The notes under the pieces: generated by a model
What the model was told of the DNA's origin: nothing
What the model saw: the letters and a program-made list of their open reading frames with translations, nothing else
Databases searched by the model: none
NCBI GenBank assembly: GCA_017397645.1
Contig: JAFQIE010000035.1
Coordinates: 1-55,288, forward strand
Source of the DNA: Lachnospiraceae bacterium
GTDB lineage: Bacteria; Bacillota; Clostridia; Lachnospirales; Lachnospiraceae
Reading direction: 5' to 3'
DNA: 55,288 nt
Shown here: positions 44,021 through 51,426 of the stretch, one piece after another
How positions within the stretch are numbered: position 1 is the stretch's first letter
Layout: each line of letters begins with the position of its first letter
Translations under genes and position numbers: made by a program

Positions 44021-44908
44021 ATGAAAATACAGAGACTTCGTTCCGAATGTATCAACTGCTTGGCGAAAAGGAATATGAACACCTATCCGGAAAACACCCC
44101 GGAGGAAAAGAAATTAGAATACACCAAGCGGGTTCTGCAGATTCTGCTGGACGCAGCAGATGACGAGGGTGCACCCATCATTGTAGGGCGCATCACTGCA
44201 TTGCGTGCAGAAATGTTTGGCATTACCGATGAATACTCTGAAATAAAGACGTATTACAATGATTTGTTATTGAAAAAAGAGGACGAACTGTTTTCTTCCT
44301 TAGAAAGCTCGCCGGATCCCCTTCGGCAGGCACTTCAGTATGCTCTGGTAGGGAATTACATTGACTTTGGTGCTCTGGACAGCGTAGATGACGAGAAACT
44401 GTGGGCACTCATAAAAACAGCCGGTGACCTACCTCTCTCAGATGCAGAATATACACATCTTCAAAAGGATTTGTCCTCCGGCAAAAAATTGGTCTATTTA
44501 ACGGATAACTGCGGCGAAATTGTTTTGGACAAATTATTGATCCGCCTGTTACGGTCCCTTTATCCGGCTTTGGAAATCACCGTCATCGTAAAGAGCAGTT
44601 ATGTCCTAAACGATGTGACCATGGATGATGCCCTGCAGGTGGCACTGACGGATTATGCCCGTGTCATCGGAAACGGGAACAATACCTCCGGCACATGGCT
44701 AGAGGCGCTCTCCGAGGAAGCATCTGCTGCCATCGATACCGCAGACCTCATCATTGCAAAGGGTCAGGCCAACTATGAAACCTTACGCTATTGCGGAAAA
44801 AATATCTACTATTTATTCCTTTGCAAATGCCAAATGCTGGCAAAAGACTGTAATGTTCCGCTCATGACAGGTATGTTTATCAACGATAGAAGAATCCCCT
44901 CTGCCTAA
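44021..44908 (+). CDS. DUF89 / ARMT1-like metal-dependent phosphatase
   Basis: 295 residues. YLTDNCGEIVLDKLLI (the Asp-Asn motif), VIGNGNNTSGTW and DLIIAKGQANYET are the conserved metal-site blocks of DUF89 damage-control phosphatases, which dephosphorylate off-target sugar or cofactor phosphates. An N-terminal SECINCLAKR holds two Cys as in the bacterial subfamily I. AAGAGG precedes the ATG. It is one of the few plus-strand genes here, convergent with the membrane protein that follows. Confidence 0.88.
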   Translation: MKIQRLRSECINCLAKRNMNTYPENTPEEKKLEYTKRVLQILLDAADDEGAPIIVGRITALRAEMFGITDEYSEIKTYYNDLLLKKEDELFSSLESSPDPLRQALQYALVGNYIDFGALDSVDDEKLWALIKTAGDLPLSDAEYTHLQKDLSSGKKLVYLTDNCGEIVLDKLLIRLLRSLYPALEITVIVKSSYVLNDVTMDDALQVALTDYARVIGNGNNTSGTWLEALSEEASAAIDTADLIIAKGQANYETLRYCGKNIYYLFLCKCQMLAKDCNVPLMTGMFINDRRIPSA

Positions 44909-44925
44909 TGCGCATCGCCGAATCG

Positions 44926-46593
44926 TTATCGCTTGATGTAGTACCTCCAGTAGGCACCATCAATGATTTCATCCGGCTGCCAGGTTTCTTCAATCCATTG
45001 CATGATCCAACTGTCCTTATCCACGCGCAAGTCCCCATACCAGCAATCTACAGCAATTACAGTAGGATACTTGTCCGGATTTTCCTGCCAGTATTCCAAT
45101 AGAGATTCCGAATATGTGGGCGTGCATATGGTAGAGGGCACTGCAGTTTTAGTATCCTCATACAGATAACCCAATGTATGGACGAATTCCCTGCCTACCA
45201 ACAAAAGAGAATCTCCCGGTTCGATATACTGCTGCCATTCCTTCATGCTTGTATTCACCATGTAGGGACCCATATAGGTAGACATCATGCCTATCGCAGG
45301 ACCGGACTTTACGATTCCTCTAATATCCAGAATACTTGTAGGCTCCGGGTTCATGGGCTTGGTAATATAGCCTTCCCGAAAAACAGTTAGAATAAGAAAC
45401 ACAGGAATGAGACATCGAAGCAGATGTCTTTTTTCTTTTTCTACAAATTCACCCAAGCATATTAACGATACCACCACACCCAAAATTCCATATCCCAATA
45501 CAGAATACAGAGAAAGATTGGTGAGACAAAGCGTCGCCAAAACGCCTGACAAACTAATACTTATTCCCATGACAAAGATTCTTTTTGTCGTTTCCTGACA
45601 AGTCCTGTGCACCGCAAATCCCAGCACCCAGATTACCACATAAACGTAAAGATACGGATAATCCTCAGCTAATAGCAAGACACTGACTGCGCCTGCAATA
45701 AATACCAATCCCAAGAAGACTGATACCATTTTTTCCCTTGTCTTTTGACGGCAGAGCAGACATAGGAGAATTGATACACAGGCAAACGCCAAAACCCAAA
45801 GACATAAATGGATCAATTCCACACCATAGCCACCAAGTTTGTCAACCAAAGATAGTCCATGGCTTGCATCTCCCGACAGAATTCGTGCAATGCGCTTAAA
45901 AAACATATGAAGCCCTGAAGGAACCGCGAAAAGACTTATGTATCCACAGCCAAAAATAACGCAGGGTATTGTCATCCACAAAACATCTTTCCACTTCTGT
46001 TTTGAATAGAGAAAGATAACGACGATAACCGCCACATATACAATAATGCAGGAAGGATAAGCAGTCACTTCCAAACAAAGAAAAGCCGCAGATAACACCA
46101 GCCACAGCTTTTTACCCTGATCTCGGAAATATACGAGCAACGCACTAAATAAAAGTACAGAAAACCACAACTGCATATTGGAAAACTCCGGCAGAGAGAT
46201 ATCCTTGGGGTTTACCGCCAGGAAGAACAAACACGCACATTTCAGTGCATTCAAAGACACCCGACTCTTCAAAGTCTTGTATAATACACAAGTCACAGCC
46301 GCCTTGCACAATACACCAACCGTATTCAAGTACACTACGATACCTGTTGTGGTCCGAAACAGCGCCATATAAATACGAATAAAAAACGCACTAAAATAAG
46401 CGGATGTTTGATGCGGTTCCCACATTTGCAAAAACATCCGGTCTCCCTTCGCCATACGATACGCCATGGCAATAGCGTACTCTGCGTCGATCTCAAAATC
46501 CGTGAATATGCGCTTGATATTTACTGCGATCACACCGATAAGGAGTATGACAAAAAATATTTTGTTTTTTCTGCTATTCTGCGTCGATTCCAT
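44926..46593 (-). CDS. Polytopic membrane protein, probable GT-C glycosyltransferase
   Basis: 555 residues with about ten to twelve hydrophobic segments and a ~120-residue soluble C terminus. The first extracellular loop has DFEIDAEYAIAMAYRMAKGD, an acidic motif in the position of the GT-C catalytic Asp, and WEPHQTSAYFSAFFIR follows; I do not recognise a narrower family. Its two relatives at 31143-34495 suggest a shared role in decorating surface proteins or polymers. The terminator and a TATAAT-bearing region lie upstream. Confidence 0.55.
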   Translation of the reverse strand: MESTQNSRKNKIFFVILLIGVIAVNIKRIFTDFEIDAEYAIAMAYRMAKGDRMFLQMWEPHQTSAYFSAFFIRIYMALFRTTTGIVVYLNTVGVLCKAAVTCVLYKTLKSRVSLNALKCACLFFLAVNPKDISLPEFSNMQLWFSVLLFSALLVYFRDQGKKLWLVLSAAFLCLEVTAYPSCIIVYVAVIVVIFLYSKQKWKDVLWMTIPCVIFGCGYISLFAVPSGLHMFFKRIARILSGDASHGLSLVDKLGGYGVELIHLCLWVLAFACVSILLCLLCRQKTREKMVSVFLGLVFIAGAVSVLLLAEDYPYLYVYVVIWVLGFAVHRTCQETTKRIFVMGISISLSGVLATLCLTNLSLYSVLGYGILGVVVSLICLGEFVEKEKRHLLRCLIPVFLILTVFREGYITKPMNPEPTSILDIRGIVKSGPAIGMMSTYMGPYMVNTSMKEWQQYIEPGDSLLLVGREFVHTLGYLYEDTKTAVPSTICTPTYSESLLEYWQENPDKYPTVIAVDCWYGDLRVDKDSWIMQWIEETWQPDEIIDGAYWRYYIKR

Positions 46594-46666
46594 ACGATGA
46601 CTCTCTTGCTTTAACTTAATCCTTAAAGTACATGTTTTGTGACTTCATTATAATACGCGCCATCAT

Positions 46667-46705
46667 AAAAAAAAAGAGGGAAAACACCAAACGATGTTTT
46701 CCCTC
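46667..46705 (-). terminator. Intrinsic terminator of the NCS2 permease
   Basis: On the minus strand an 11-bp stem GAGGGAAAACA / TGTTTTCCCTC with an 8-base loop, followed by nine T. Confidence 0.92.
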
Positions 46706-46728
46706 GACACTTATCTATTGTTGAAAGA

Positions 46729-48129
46729 TTAAATCGCACCAAAGATGAACTTGCAAACGAAAAGAACTGCGATAATGGTTACTGCGATATCCTTCTTGGA
46801 GAACTTACCTGTGAACAGGGCAATCAAAACATAAGCGATGGAGCCGATACCAATACCATTTGCGATGGAGTAGGTAAGAGGCATCATAACCAATGTCAGG
46901 AATGCAGGAACTGCACTTCCCATATCTGCCATGTCAACCTTTGAGAAGTTCTTCAGCATCAAAACGCCTACGAAAATCAATGCAGGTGCAGTAGCTGCTG
47001 CGGGAATAATGCTTGCAACAGGTGACAGGAAGAGACATACGATGAAGCAAAGGGAGGTAACCAAACTGGTCAAACCGGTTCTACCACCTGCAGCCACACC
47101 GGATGCACACTCAACGAAGGTCGTTACGGTAGAGGTACCACAAACAGCACCTGCAACAGTAGCAACAGAGTCACATGTCATAGACTTGTCGATGTCAATA
47201 GGATCACCATTCTCATCCAACATGTCAGCTTCAGAAGCCGCACCATACAGAGTTCCGATGGTATCGAACATGTCTACCAAGCAGAAAGTAACAATCAACA
47301 TAATTACGGAGAAGATACCGCCCAACATCTCACCGGAGAAAGCATTTCTCCAAGAGTCTGCCTGGAAGATTCCGGTTACACCAATCTTAGCGAAATCCTT
47401 GAAAGGCTCTGCGAAGGAGCTGATATCGAAGTTAGGAGCTGTGCCTGTGGACAGATACCAAATAACGGTGGTAATCAACATACCAAGTAATACAGCACCC
47501 TTTACATTCAACTTTGTAAGAATAGCAATGATAACAAATCCCAAAAGTGCAATTACTGCGGGAGCAATGTCTGCCCATGCAGCACCATTGATCTTAACGA
47601 ACTGAACCAATGTATACGGGTTATCCTGAATAATACCAACATTCTGGAAACCGATAAAAGCGATAAACAAACCAATACCTGCAGGGATTGCCTTCTTAAT
47701 ACACTCAGGCATAGCCTTTGCTATGTACTGACGTGCGCCTGTGATGGACAGAAGCAAGAAAATGAGACCGGAAACAAAGATAATAACAAGTCCGGCCTGA
47801 TAGCCTTTAATCACATCGCCGCCTGCAATAATCTGCGGAAGCACAAAGGATGTGAAGAAGAAGGAGTTAAGTCCCATACCACACGCCTGAGCGAAGGGAA
47901 GCTTCGCATACAACGCATACATCATAGTACCGATTACTGCTGCCAAAATAGATGCAATGTAAACTGCATTCCAAATGGCGGGAACGCCGGGAACATCAAA
48001 GCTGAAACCAACTACCTGATTGGGGTTTACAACAATAATGTATGCCATCGCAAAAAATGTTGTAAGACCGGCAATGATTTCGGTTCTGATTGAGGAACCG
48101 CGTTCGGAAATTTTAAAAAACTTGTCCAT
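46729..48129 (-). CDS. NCS2 family purine permease (AzgA/PbuG-like)
   Basis: 466 residues with ~12-14 hydrophobic segments. The opening MDKFFKISERGSSIRTEIIAGLT and TTFFAMAYIIVVNPNQ is diagnostic of the AzgA-like (adenine/guanine/hypoxanthine:H+ symporter) branch of NCS2. GMGLNSFF and TTVTTFVECASGVAAGGRTG are further conserved blocks. No purine riboswitch is visible in the ~110-base leader, although related permeases are often riboswitch-controlled. Single-gene unit with its own promoter and terminator. Confidence 0.92.
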   Translation of the reverse strand: MDKFFKISERGSSIRTEIIAGLTTFFAMAYIIVVNPNQVVGFSFDVPGVPAIWNAVYIASILAAVIGTMMYALYAKLPFAQACGMGLNSFFFTSFVLPQIIAGGDVIKGYQAGLVIIFVSGLIFLLLSITGARQYIAKAMPECIKKAIPAGIGLFIAFIGFQNVGIIQDNPYTLVQFVKINGAAWADIAPAVIALLGFVIIAILTKLNVKGAVLLGMLITTVIWYLSTGTAPNFDISSFAEPFKDFAKIGVTGIFQADSWRNAFSGEMLGGIFSVIMLIVTFCLVDMFDTIGTLYGAASEADMLDENGDPIDIDKSMTCDSVATVAGAVCGTSTVTTFVECASGVAAGGRTGLTSLVTSLCFIVCLFLSPVASIIPAAATAPALIFVGVLMLKNFSKVDMADMGSAVPAFLTLVMMPLTYSIANGIGIGSIAYVLIALFTGKFSKKDIAVTIIAVLFVCKFIFGAI

Positions 48130-48167
48130 TTTTTCTCTCTCCTTTTCGAGGTTGTAATTGTATAGAC

Positions 48168-48196
48168 ATTATATCAAAATACGATAAATTTTTCAA
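48168..48196 (-). promoter_or_regulatory. Sigma-A promoter of the NCS2 permease
   Basis: On the minus strand TTGAAA (48196-48191), 17 bases, TATAAT (48173-48168), 39 bases before the start codon. The AT-rich DNA beyond (48200-48260) may act as an UP element. Confidence 0.8.
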
Positions 48197-48286
48197 CACT
48201 TCTTTCATGAAACTTTCGGACAAATTTTATTTAAATTTAATATTTTGTTGCAACTTATATCTTGAATCAAACCAAAATGGAGACAC

Positions 48287-48411
48287 CTGATTTTTTTATT
48301 TTTCCTCATTTTTTATTGCACAAAAAAAGCCGAAAACCCGCGTATTTGCTAAGTCTCCGACCTATAAGTGGACCGCCAGGGGCTCGAACCCTGGACACCC
48401 TGATTAAGAGT
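48287..48411. repeat. Left attachment repeat (attL) with tRNA-Lys 3' fragment
   Basis: Identical over 125 bases to 51302-51426. Bases 48369-48411 are the 3' half of tRNA-Lys (from discriminator to the anticodon loop, minus strand); the tRNA 5' half is absent, so this copy is not a functional tRNA. Identity stops exactly inside the anticodon sequence (AAGAGT), a normal crossover site for tyrosine recombinases. Confidence 0.93.
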
Positions 48412-48436
48412 TATATGTTTTTTACTCTGCATACAA

Positions 48437-48464
48437 AAAAGGAATGCTTTTACGCATTCCTTTT
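48437..48464. terminator. Second, outer terminator hairpin of the element
   Basis: Stem AAAAGGAATGC/GCATTCCTTTT of 11 bp with a 6-base loop; six A precede it on the plus strand, giving a T-run on the minus strand. Confidence 0.65.
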
Positions 48465-48572
48465 CGTCTACGACTACCTTACTTTCACTCGTTCTTTGGT
48501 CAGAAAGGAAGTTTACACTTGTATTATCTCTTTCTTTCTGCTTTATTTCAAGCACTTTATATTTATTTAAGA

Positions 48573-48599
48573 AAAAAGAACGCTATGTGCGTTCTTTTT
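48573..48599. terminator. Terminator after the RHH gene
   Basis: Stem of 11 bp with loop TATGT; on the minus strand followed by six T and placed about 50 bases past the RHH stop. Symmetric enough to act in both directions. Confidence 0.75.
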
Positions 48600-48651
48600 C
48601 TCGTCACTATTTATTTTTTTGGAGACTATGAACATTTATGCCATAAGCCAT

Positions 48652-48915
48652 TTAATCATTTGGTTTATTAACCTTTTCAAATCCCATTTTGAATGATTTC
48701 TTTATTTTATCTGCACTTGACATATCTTTGTCTGCTGCAATCGTCACCATTGTTTCTATTTCGCCGTGCTCTCTTTCATATTCTTCTATATGTTTCTCTA
48801 TTAACCATTCTAATTCCTTGGCTACACTTCTTTTATTGGCACTTGCTATCACACGCATTTTTGATATATTTTCGTGTGTTGTATTTGCTTTAATTATTGG
48901 TAAATTTGATGGCAT
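48652..48915 (-). CDS. Ribbon-helix-helix (Arc/CopG-type) DNA-binding protein
   Basis: 87 residues. PIIKANTTHENISKMRVIAS followed by NKRSVAKELEWLIEKHIEEY has the beta-strand, helix, Ser-containing turn, helix pattern of Arc-family RHH proteins (~residues 6-50); a charged C-terminal tail of ~35 residues follows. GGGAGGAAAATAAAA sets the ATG. Likely autoregulator or copy-number/excision regulator of the element: palindromic sites lie in the divergent upstream region. pMV158 itself carries the RHH repressor CopG, but there upstream of and co-directional with repB. Confidence 0.75.
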   Translation of the reverse strand: MPSNLPIIKANTTHENISKMRVIASANKRSVAKELEWLIEKHIEEYEREHGEIETMVTIAADKDMSSADKIKKSFKMGFEKVNKPND

Positions 48916-49127
48916 TTTTATTTTCCTCCCTCAAGATTGACAAAGTGGGTTGACAGTTGTACTACCTTATGTTATTTTAAAGGTAGGTCTTAAGTAGTAC
49001 TACTTTAGTTCAACTTGAGATACACTACGCAAATTATACATTATTTTTTGTATATTTGCAAGGTTGAGTTGGGGTTCTGGGAAATTGCCCCAACTTAACC
49101 AAATTATATTTATAAAGGAGATTGTCT
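48916..49127. promoter_or_regulatory. Divergent regulatory region with palindromic operators
   Basis: Between the RHH gene and the plus-strand ORF. A plus-strand promoter TTGACA (48950-48955), 17 bases, TATTTT (48973-48978) is overlapped by inverted repeat CTACCTT/AAGGTAG (48962-48968, 48980-48986) and followed by a perfect 14-bp palindrome AAGTAGTACTACTT (48992-49005); TTGTACTACCT at 48957-48967 resembles half of it. These are good candidates for RHH binding. Confidence 0.6.
49062..49100 (+). promoter_or_regulatory. Leader hairpin before the small ORF
   Basis: GGTTGAGTTGGGG (49062-49074) pairs with CCCCAACTTAACC (49088-49100), 13 bp with one G-T pair and a 13-base loop, in the 5' leader of the ORF at 49128. 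No T-run follows, so a translational or single-strand-DNA role is more likely than termination. Confidence 0.55.
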
Positions 49128-49409
49128 ATGAGTGCTTTATTTTTGTCGTTTCAACATTGGTGCAAGGAGTGTAGTGATTACGAGTTATGTACTGCACTAA
49201 AGAATATCAAAATTATTCGTGCGAGTGTAGAGCCATCAACTCATCAGGAATTATGGAATAGTATTGATGTTCATTTTCTTATGCTACATAACGAAATGGA
49301 ACGTCGGTTTTGTGGTTCTGCTGGGTATCAAGGAGCAAACCCATCTGCAGTGAGCGATGAGCGAGCCAAGATAACTACAAGTCCTTGTTCTTCTCTTGAC
49401 GGCGAGTAG
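49128..49409 (+). CDS. Small hypothetical protein of the element
   Basis: 93 residues, soluble (MSALFLSFQHWCKECSDYEL, HFLMLHNEMERRFCG). Three of its four Cys fall in CxxC-like spacing with few hydrophobics; no family recognised. A strong AAAGGAG lies seven bases before the ATG, so translation is likely. It is the only candidate accessory gene of the element apart from regulation, replication and integration. Confidence 0.5.
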   Translation: MSALFLSFQHWCKECSDYELCTALKNIKIIRASVEPSTHQELWNSIDVHFLMLHNEMERRFCGSAGYQGANPSAVSDERAKITTSPCSSLDGE

Positions 49410-49525
49410 TCGGCGCAGAATACTAATCTGACAAGTAATGATAGTGTTCTTAATTAACCATTTTAATCTTAACTAATCAATTTCTTGAACTATAGCGGAT
49501 ATAGTAAATCTTGAACGGATAGACA

Positions 49526-49565
49526 GTCGCTCCGGGGATCCACTTTAGTGGCCCCCGGGTGCGAC
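49526..49565. other. Large imperfect hairpin, possible single-strand origin
   Basis: GTCGC-t-CCGGGG-at-CCACT-TT-AGTGG-c-CCCCGG-gt-GCGAC: three stacked stems (5, 6 and 5 bp) spanning 40 bases, the most GC-rich stretch of an AT-rich element. It lies in a gene-free stretch upstream of the replication origin. A single-strand origin (lagging strand start) or conversion signal is the best guess; a structured RNA is the alternative. Confidence 0.5.
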
Positions 49566-49635
49566 AATTTCTTTAATACCTTAATCCCTTATATCCAACT
49601 TTTATTTATACTTGGTTGTAAATCTGTTTTTGGGG

Positions 49636-49664
49636 GTGTTGCTACTACTTGACAATAGCAACAC
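49636..49664. repeat. Inverted repeat upstream of the origin
   Basis: GTGTTGCTA (49636-49644) and TAGCAACAC (49656-49664), perfect 9-bp arms, loop CTACTTGACAA. Confidence 0.7.
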
Positions 49665-49688
49665 TTAAGCGACTTTTTATGTATGGCT

Positions 49689-49728
49689 TGACACAAATTG
49701 CCACTACGACTAAGCAATTTGTGTGTCA
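49689..49728 (+). other. Predicted double-strand origin (dso) nick hairpin
   Basis: TGACACAAATTGC (49689-49701) pairs with GCAATTTGTGTGTCA (49714-49728, two extra bases), presenting loop CACTACGACTAA. pMV158-family initiators nick TACTACG/AC in exactly such a loop; CTACG/AC is present. This supports the HUH protein at 49835 being a pMV158-type rolling-circle initiator with its own origin directly upstream of it. Confidence 0.75.
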
Positions 49729-49812
49729 TGTGTCAAATATAGAATATATCCCTTATTTTTAAGGGATAAACGGCTTTTATTTTGTTTCTTTGTACTGTGT
49801 CAACTGTGTCAA
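49722..49812 (+). repeat. Iteron-like TGTGTCA(A) repeats at the origin
   Basis: TGTGTCA at 49722-49728 and TGTGTCAA at 49729-49736, 49796-49803 and 49805-49812; the last two are adjacent (9-base period). An 8-bp inverted repeat TATCCCTT/AAGGGATA (49747-49754, 49761-49768) lies between. In pMV158 the initiator binds short direct repeats next to the nick hairpin, so these are candidate Rep sites. Confidence 0.6.
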
Positions 49813-49834
49813 ATTTCATAATAATGGAGTGCCT

Positions 49835-50401
49835 ATGAAAAATTCAGATAATTATAGAAATAGAACTCATTGTTTACTTTTATATCCCGATGATATAACA
49901 CATGTTAATGCTTTGAATATTATAAAAAAGTCTTATGATTACGCTTTTGCTTTACATGATAAAGATATTCAAGATAATGGTGAACCTAAAAAACCGCACT
50001 GGCATGTAGTTCTTCGATTTGAACAGGCTCACTGGTCATCTGCTATTTGTAATGATTTAGGCATTAGTGAAAATTATATTGAAAAATCTCGAAGCTTTGT
50101 TAACTCCTTGCTTTATCTTATACATTATAATGACCCTGACAAATATCAATATAGCACTGATGTTGTGCAAGGCACTTTGAAAAAAAGACTTTTAGTTGAA
50201 ATGAGTAAGAGTGACAAAACTGAGTGCGAAAAGATATTAGAGATTAATGACTTTATCAAAAGTCATGCTCAACCACTAACTGAAGAAGAATTACTTGAAT
50301 TTTGTTGTCATTCTGGTTGCTGGTCTGAATTTAGACGTTCTGCAACTATCATTTTACGGATACTTGATAAACATAATCTTAAATACAAGGATTTTAGGTG
50401 A
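49835..50401 (+). CDS. repB: Rolling-circle replication initiator (Rep_2/RepB, HUH endonuclease)
   Basis: 188 residues. The metal site is visible as ALHDKD (H41, D44) and KKPHWHVVL (H55, H57, the HUH motif), and the nucleophile Tyr as Y94 in SLLYLIHYNDPDKYQYS. This order and spacing are those of pMV158 RepB. It would nick the origin at 49689-49728 and start rolling-circle replication of the excised circle. The ATG at 49835 is set by GGAG; the longer frame starts at a TTG within the iteron region. The integrase follows after seven bases, so the two are co-transcribed. Confidence 0.88.
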   Translation: MKNSDNYRNRTHCLLLYPDDITHVNALNIIKKSYDYAFALHDKDIQDNGEPKKPHWHVVLRFEQAHWSSAICNDLGISENYIEKSRSFVNSLLYLIHYNDPDKYQYSTDVVQGTLKKRLLVEMSKSDKTECEKILEINDFIKSHAQPLTEEELLEFCCHSGCWSEFRRSATIILRILDKHNLKYKDFR

Positions 50402-50408
50402 TTGACCT

Positions 50409-51305
50409 ATGACAATTAGTAAAGCCTTTGAAAATTTCATATTGTCTCGTAGGCTTGCTGATTTATCACAAAAGACTATACATGATTATTGTATGTTCAT
50501 TGTGCCGTTTATCTCGTATTTGGGGGAAAATAGGCTTGTTTCAACCATTACTCAAGATAACATAAATCAGTATATAGATATTATCCTAAATAAGCCTATT
50601 TCGAAGTCAAGCCGTGCTACATATATTCGACATATAAAGGTTTTCCTTAAGTGGCTCTCAGAAGATTGTAAAGTATCTTATAACTATAAGCGCATTAAAG
50701 TTCCTAAATCTCCTAAAAAGAATGTGAAAATATATGATAGTTGTGAACTACTTAAAATCTTTGATACTGTTCGTGCTGAAAGTGACTGGCTGACCTTTAG
50801 AAATAAATGTATTGTTGCTCTCATGTATGATAGCGGTCTCCGACAATCAGAAGTTTGTAATTTGGAAATTGCTCGTGTGTCATTCAGGGAAAATAGAATG
50901 GTTGTGTATGGAAAAGGTAATAAAGAACGCACGGTACCGCTCGGGCATCTTGCATCTGAATACATGAAAAAATATTTGTCACTTTGTCCGTTCCCGTCTG
51001 AAAAAGTCTTTGTTAATAGATATGGAAAACCATTGACGTGTAATGCGGTCAAATTGTTGATAAGCAAAATATCCAATGAGTTGGATTTCGATTTTTCGTC
51101 TCATAAACTACGGCATAACTTCGCCACCAATTATTGCATTGACCAATATGAAGAATATGGTCAAGTAGATATATACCGCCTTATGATACTTATGGGTCAT
51201 GAAGATGTAGAAACCACGAAACGATATCTGCACCATGCAAATGAAATAATAGGTACAAAAAACTGCATATCACATCTTGATAAAGTAATAAATGGGGAAA
51301 ACTGA
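50409..51305 (+). CDS. Tyrosine recombinase (integrase) of the element
   Basis: 298 residues. N-terminal SAM-like core-binding domain (~5-85: KTIHDYCMFIVPFISYLGE), catalytic domain with SGLRQSEVCNLE (Arg), HKLRHNFATN (His-x-x-Arg), GHEDVETTKRYLHH (His and nucleophile Tyr). XerC/D-like in length, without an extra arm-binding domain. It should integrate and excise at the anticodon region of tRNA-Lys. The stop codon TGA (51303-51305) is already inside the right attachment repeat. Confidence 0.93.
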   Translation: MTISKAFENFILSRRLADLSQKTIHDYCMFIVPFISYLGENRLVSTITQDNINQYIDIILNKPISKSSRATYIRHIKVFLKWLSEDCKVSYNYKRIKVPKSPKKNVKIYDSCELLKIFDTVRAESDWLTFRNKCIVALMYDSGLRQSEVCNLEIARVSFRENRMVVYGKGNKERTVPLGHLASEYMKKYLSLCPFPSEKVFVNRYGKPLTCNAVKLLISKISNELDFDFSSHKLRHNFATNYCIDQYEEYGQVDIYRLMILMGHEDVETTKRYLHHANEIIGTKNCISHLDKVINGEN

Positions 51306-51426
51306 TTTTTTTATTTTTCCTCATTTTTTATTGCACAAAAAAAGCCGAAAACCCGCGTATTTGCTAAGTCTCCGACCTATAAGTGGACCGCCAGGGGCTC
51401 GAACCCTGGACACCCTGATTAAGAGT
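51302..51426. repeat. Right attachment repeat (attR) overlapping tRNA-Lys and the integrase stop
   Basis: Identical to 48287-48411 for 125 bases. It comprises 82 bases downstream of the tRNA (with T-rich DNA) and the tRNA 3' half, so the tRNA here is restored to full length by the joined 5' half. Confidence 0.93.

Larger units (their letters stand above)
48412..48651. other. Left end of the element with two terminator hairpins
   Basis: 240 bases without a gene. Two 11-bp hairpins flanked by A- and T-runs lie at 48437-48464 (AAAAGGAATGC/GCATTCCTTTT) and 48573-48599 (AAAAAGAACGC/GCGTTCTTTTT). The latter should terminate the RHH transcript; the former may insulate the element from flanking transcription. 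Confidence 0.6.
48287..51426. mobile_element. 3.0-kb integrative rolling-circle replicon in tRNA-Lys
   Basis: Perfect 125-bp direct repeats (48287-48411, 51302-51426) bound a 3015-bp repeat unit. The right repeat is part of an intact tRNA-Lys, the left copy carries only its 3' half. Cargo: a ribbon-helix-helix gene (minus), a 95-codon-scale ORF, a pMV158-type replication initiator with its origin, and a tyrosine recombinase (all plus). Codon use and base composition are much more AT-rich than the flanks. It has no relaxase, conjugation genes, capsid or resistance genes, so it would depend on its own circularisation and replication and on passive or helper-driven transfer. Confidence 0.88.

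Noticed and set aside
48130-48167. Purine riboswitch before the NCS2 permease
   Set aside because: The leader is too short (~35 bases after the start of transcription) and lacks the conserved three-way-junction core.
48369-48411. A second tRNA-Lys gene
   Set aside because: Only the 3' half is present; D-arm and acceptor 5' strand are missing. It is the left attachment repeat.
48287-51426. Prophage or conjugative element
   Set aside because: No capsid, portal, terminase, relaxase or type IV secretion genes fit in the 3 kb.
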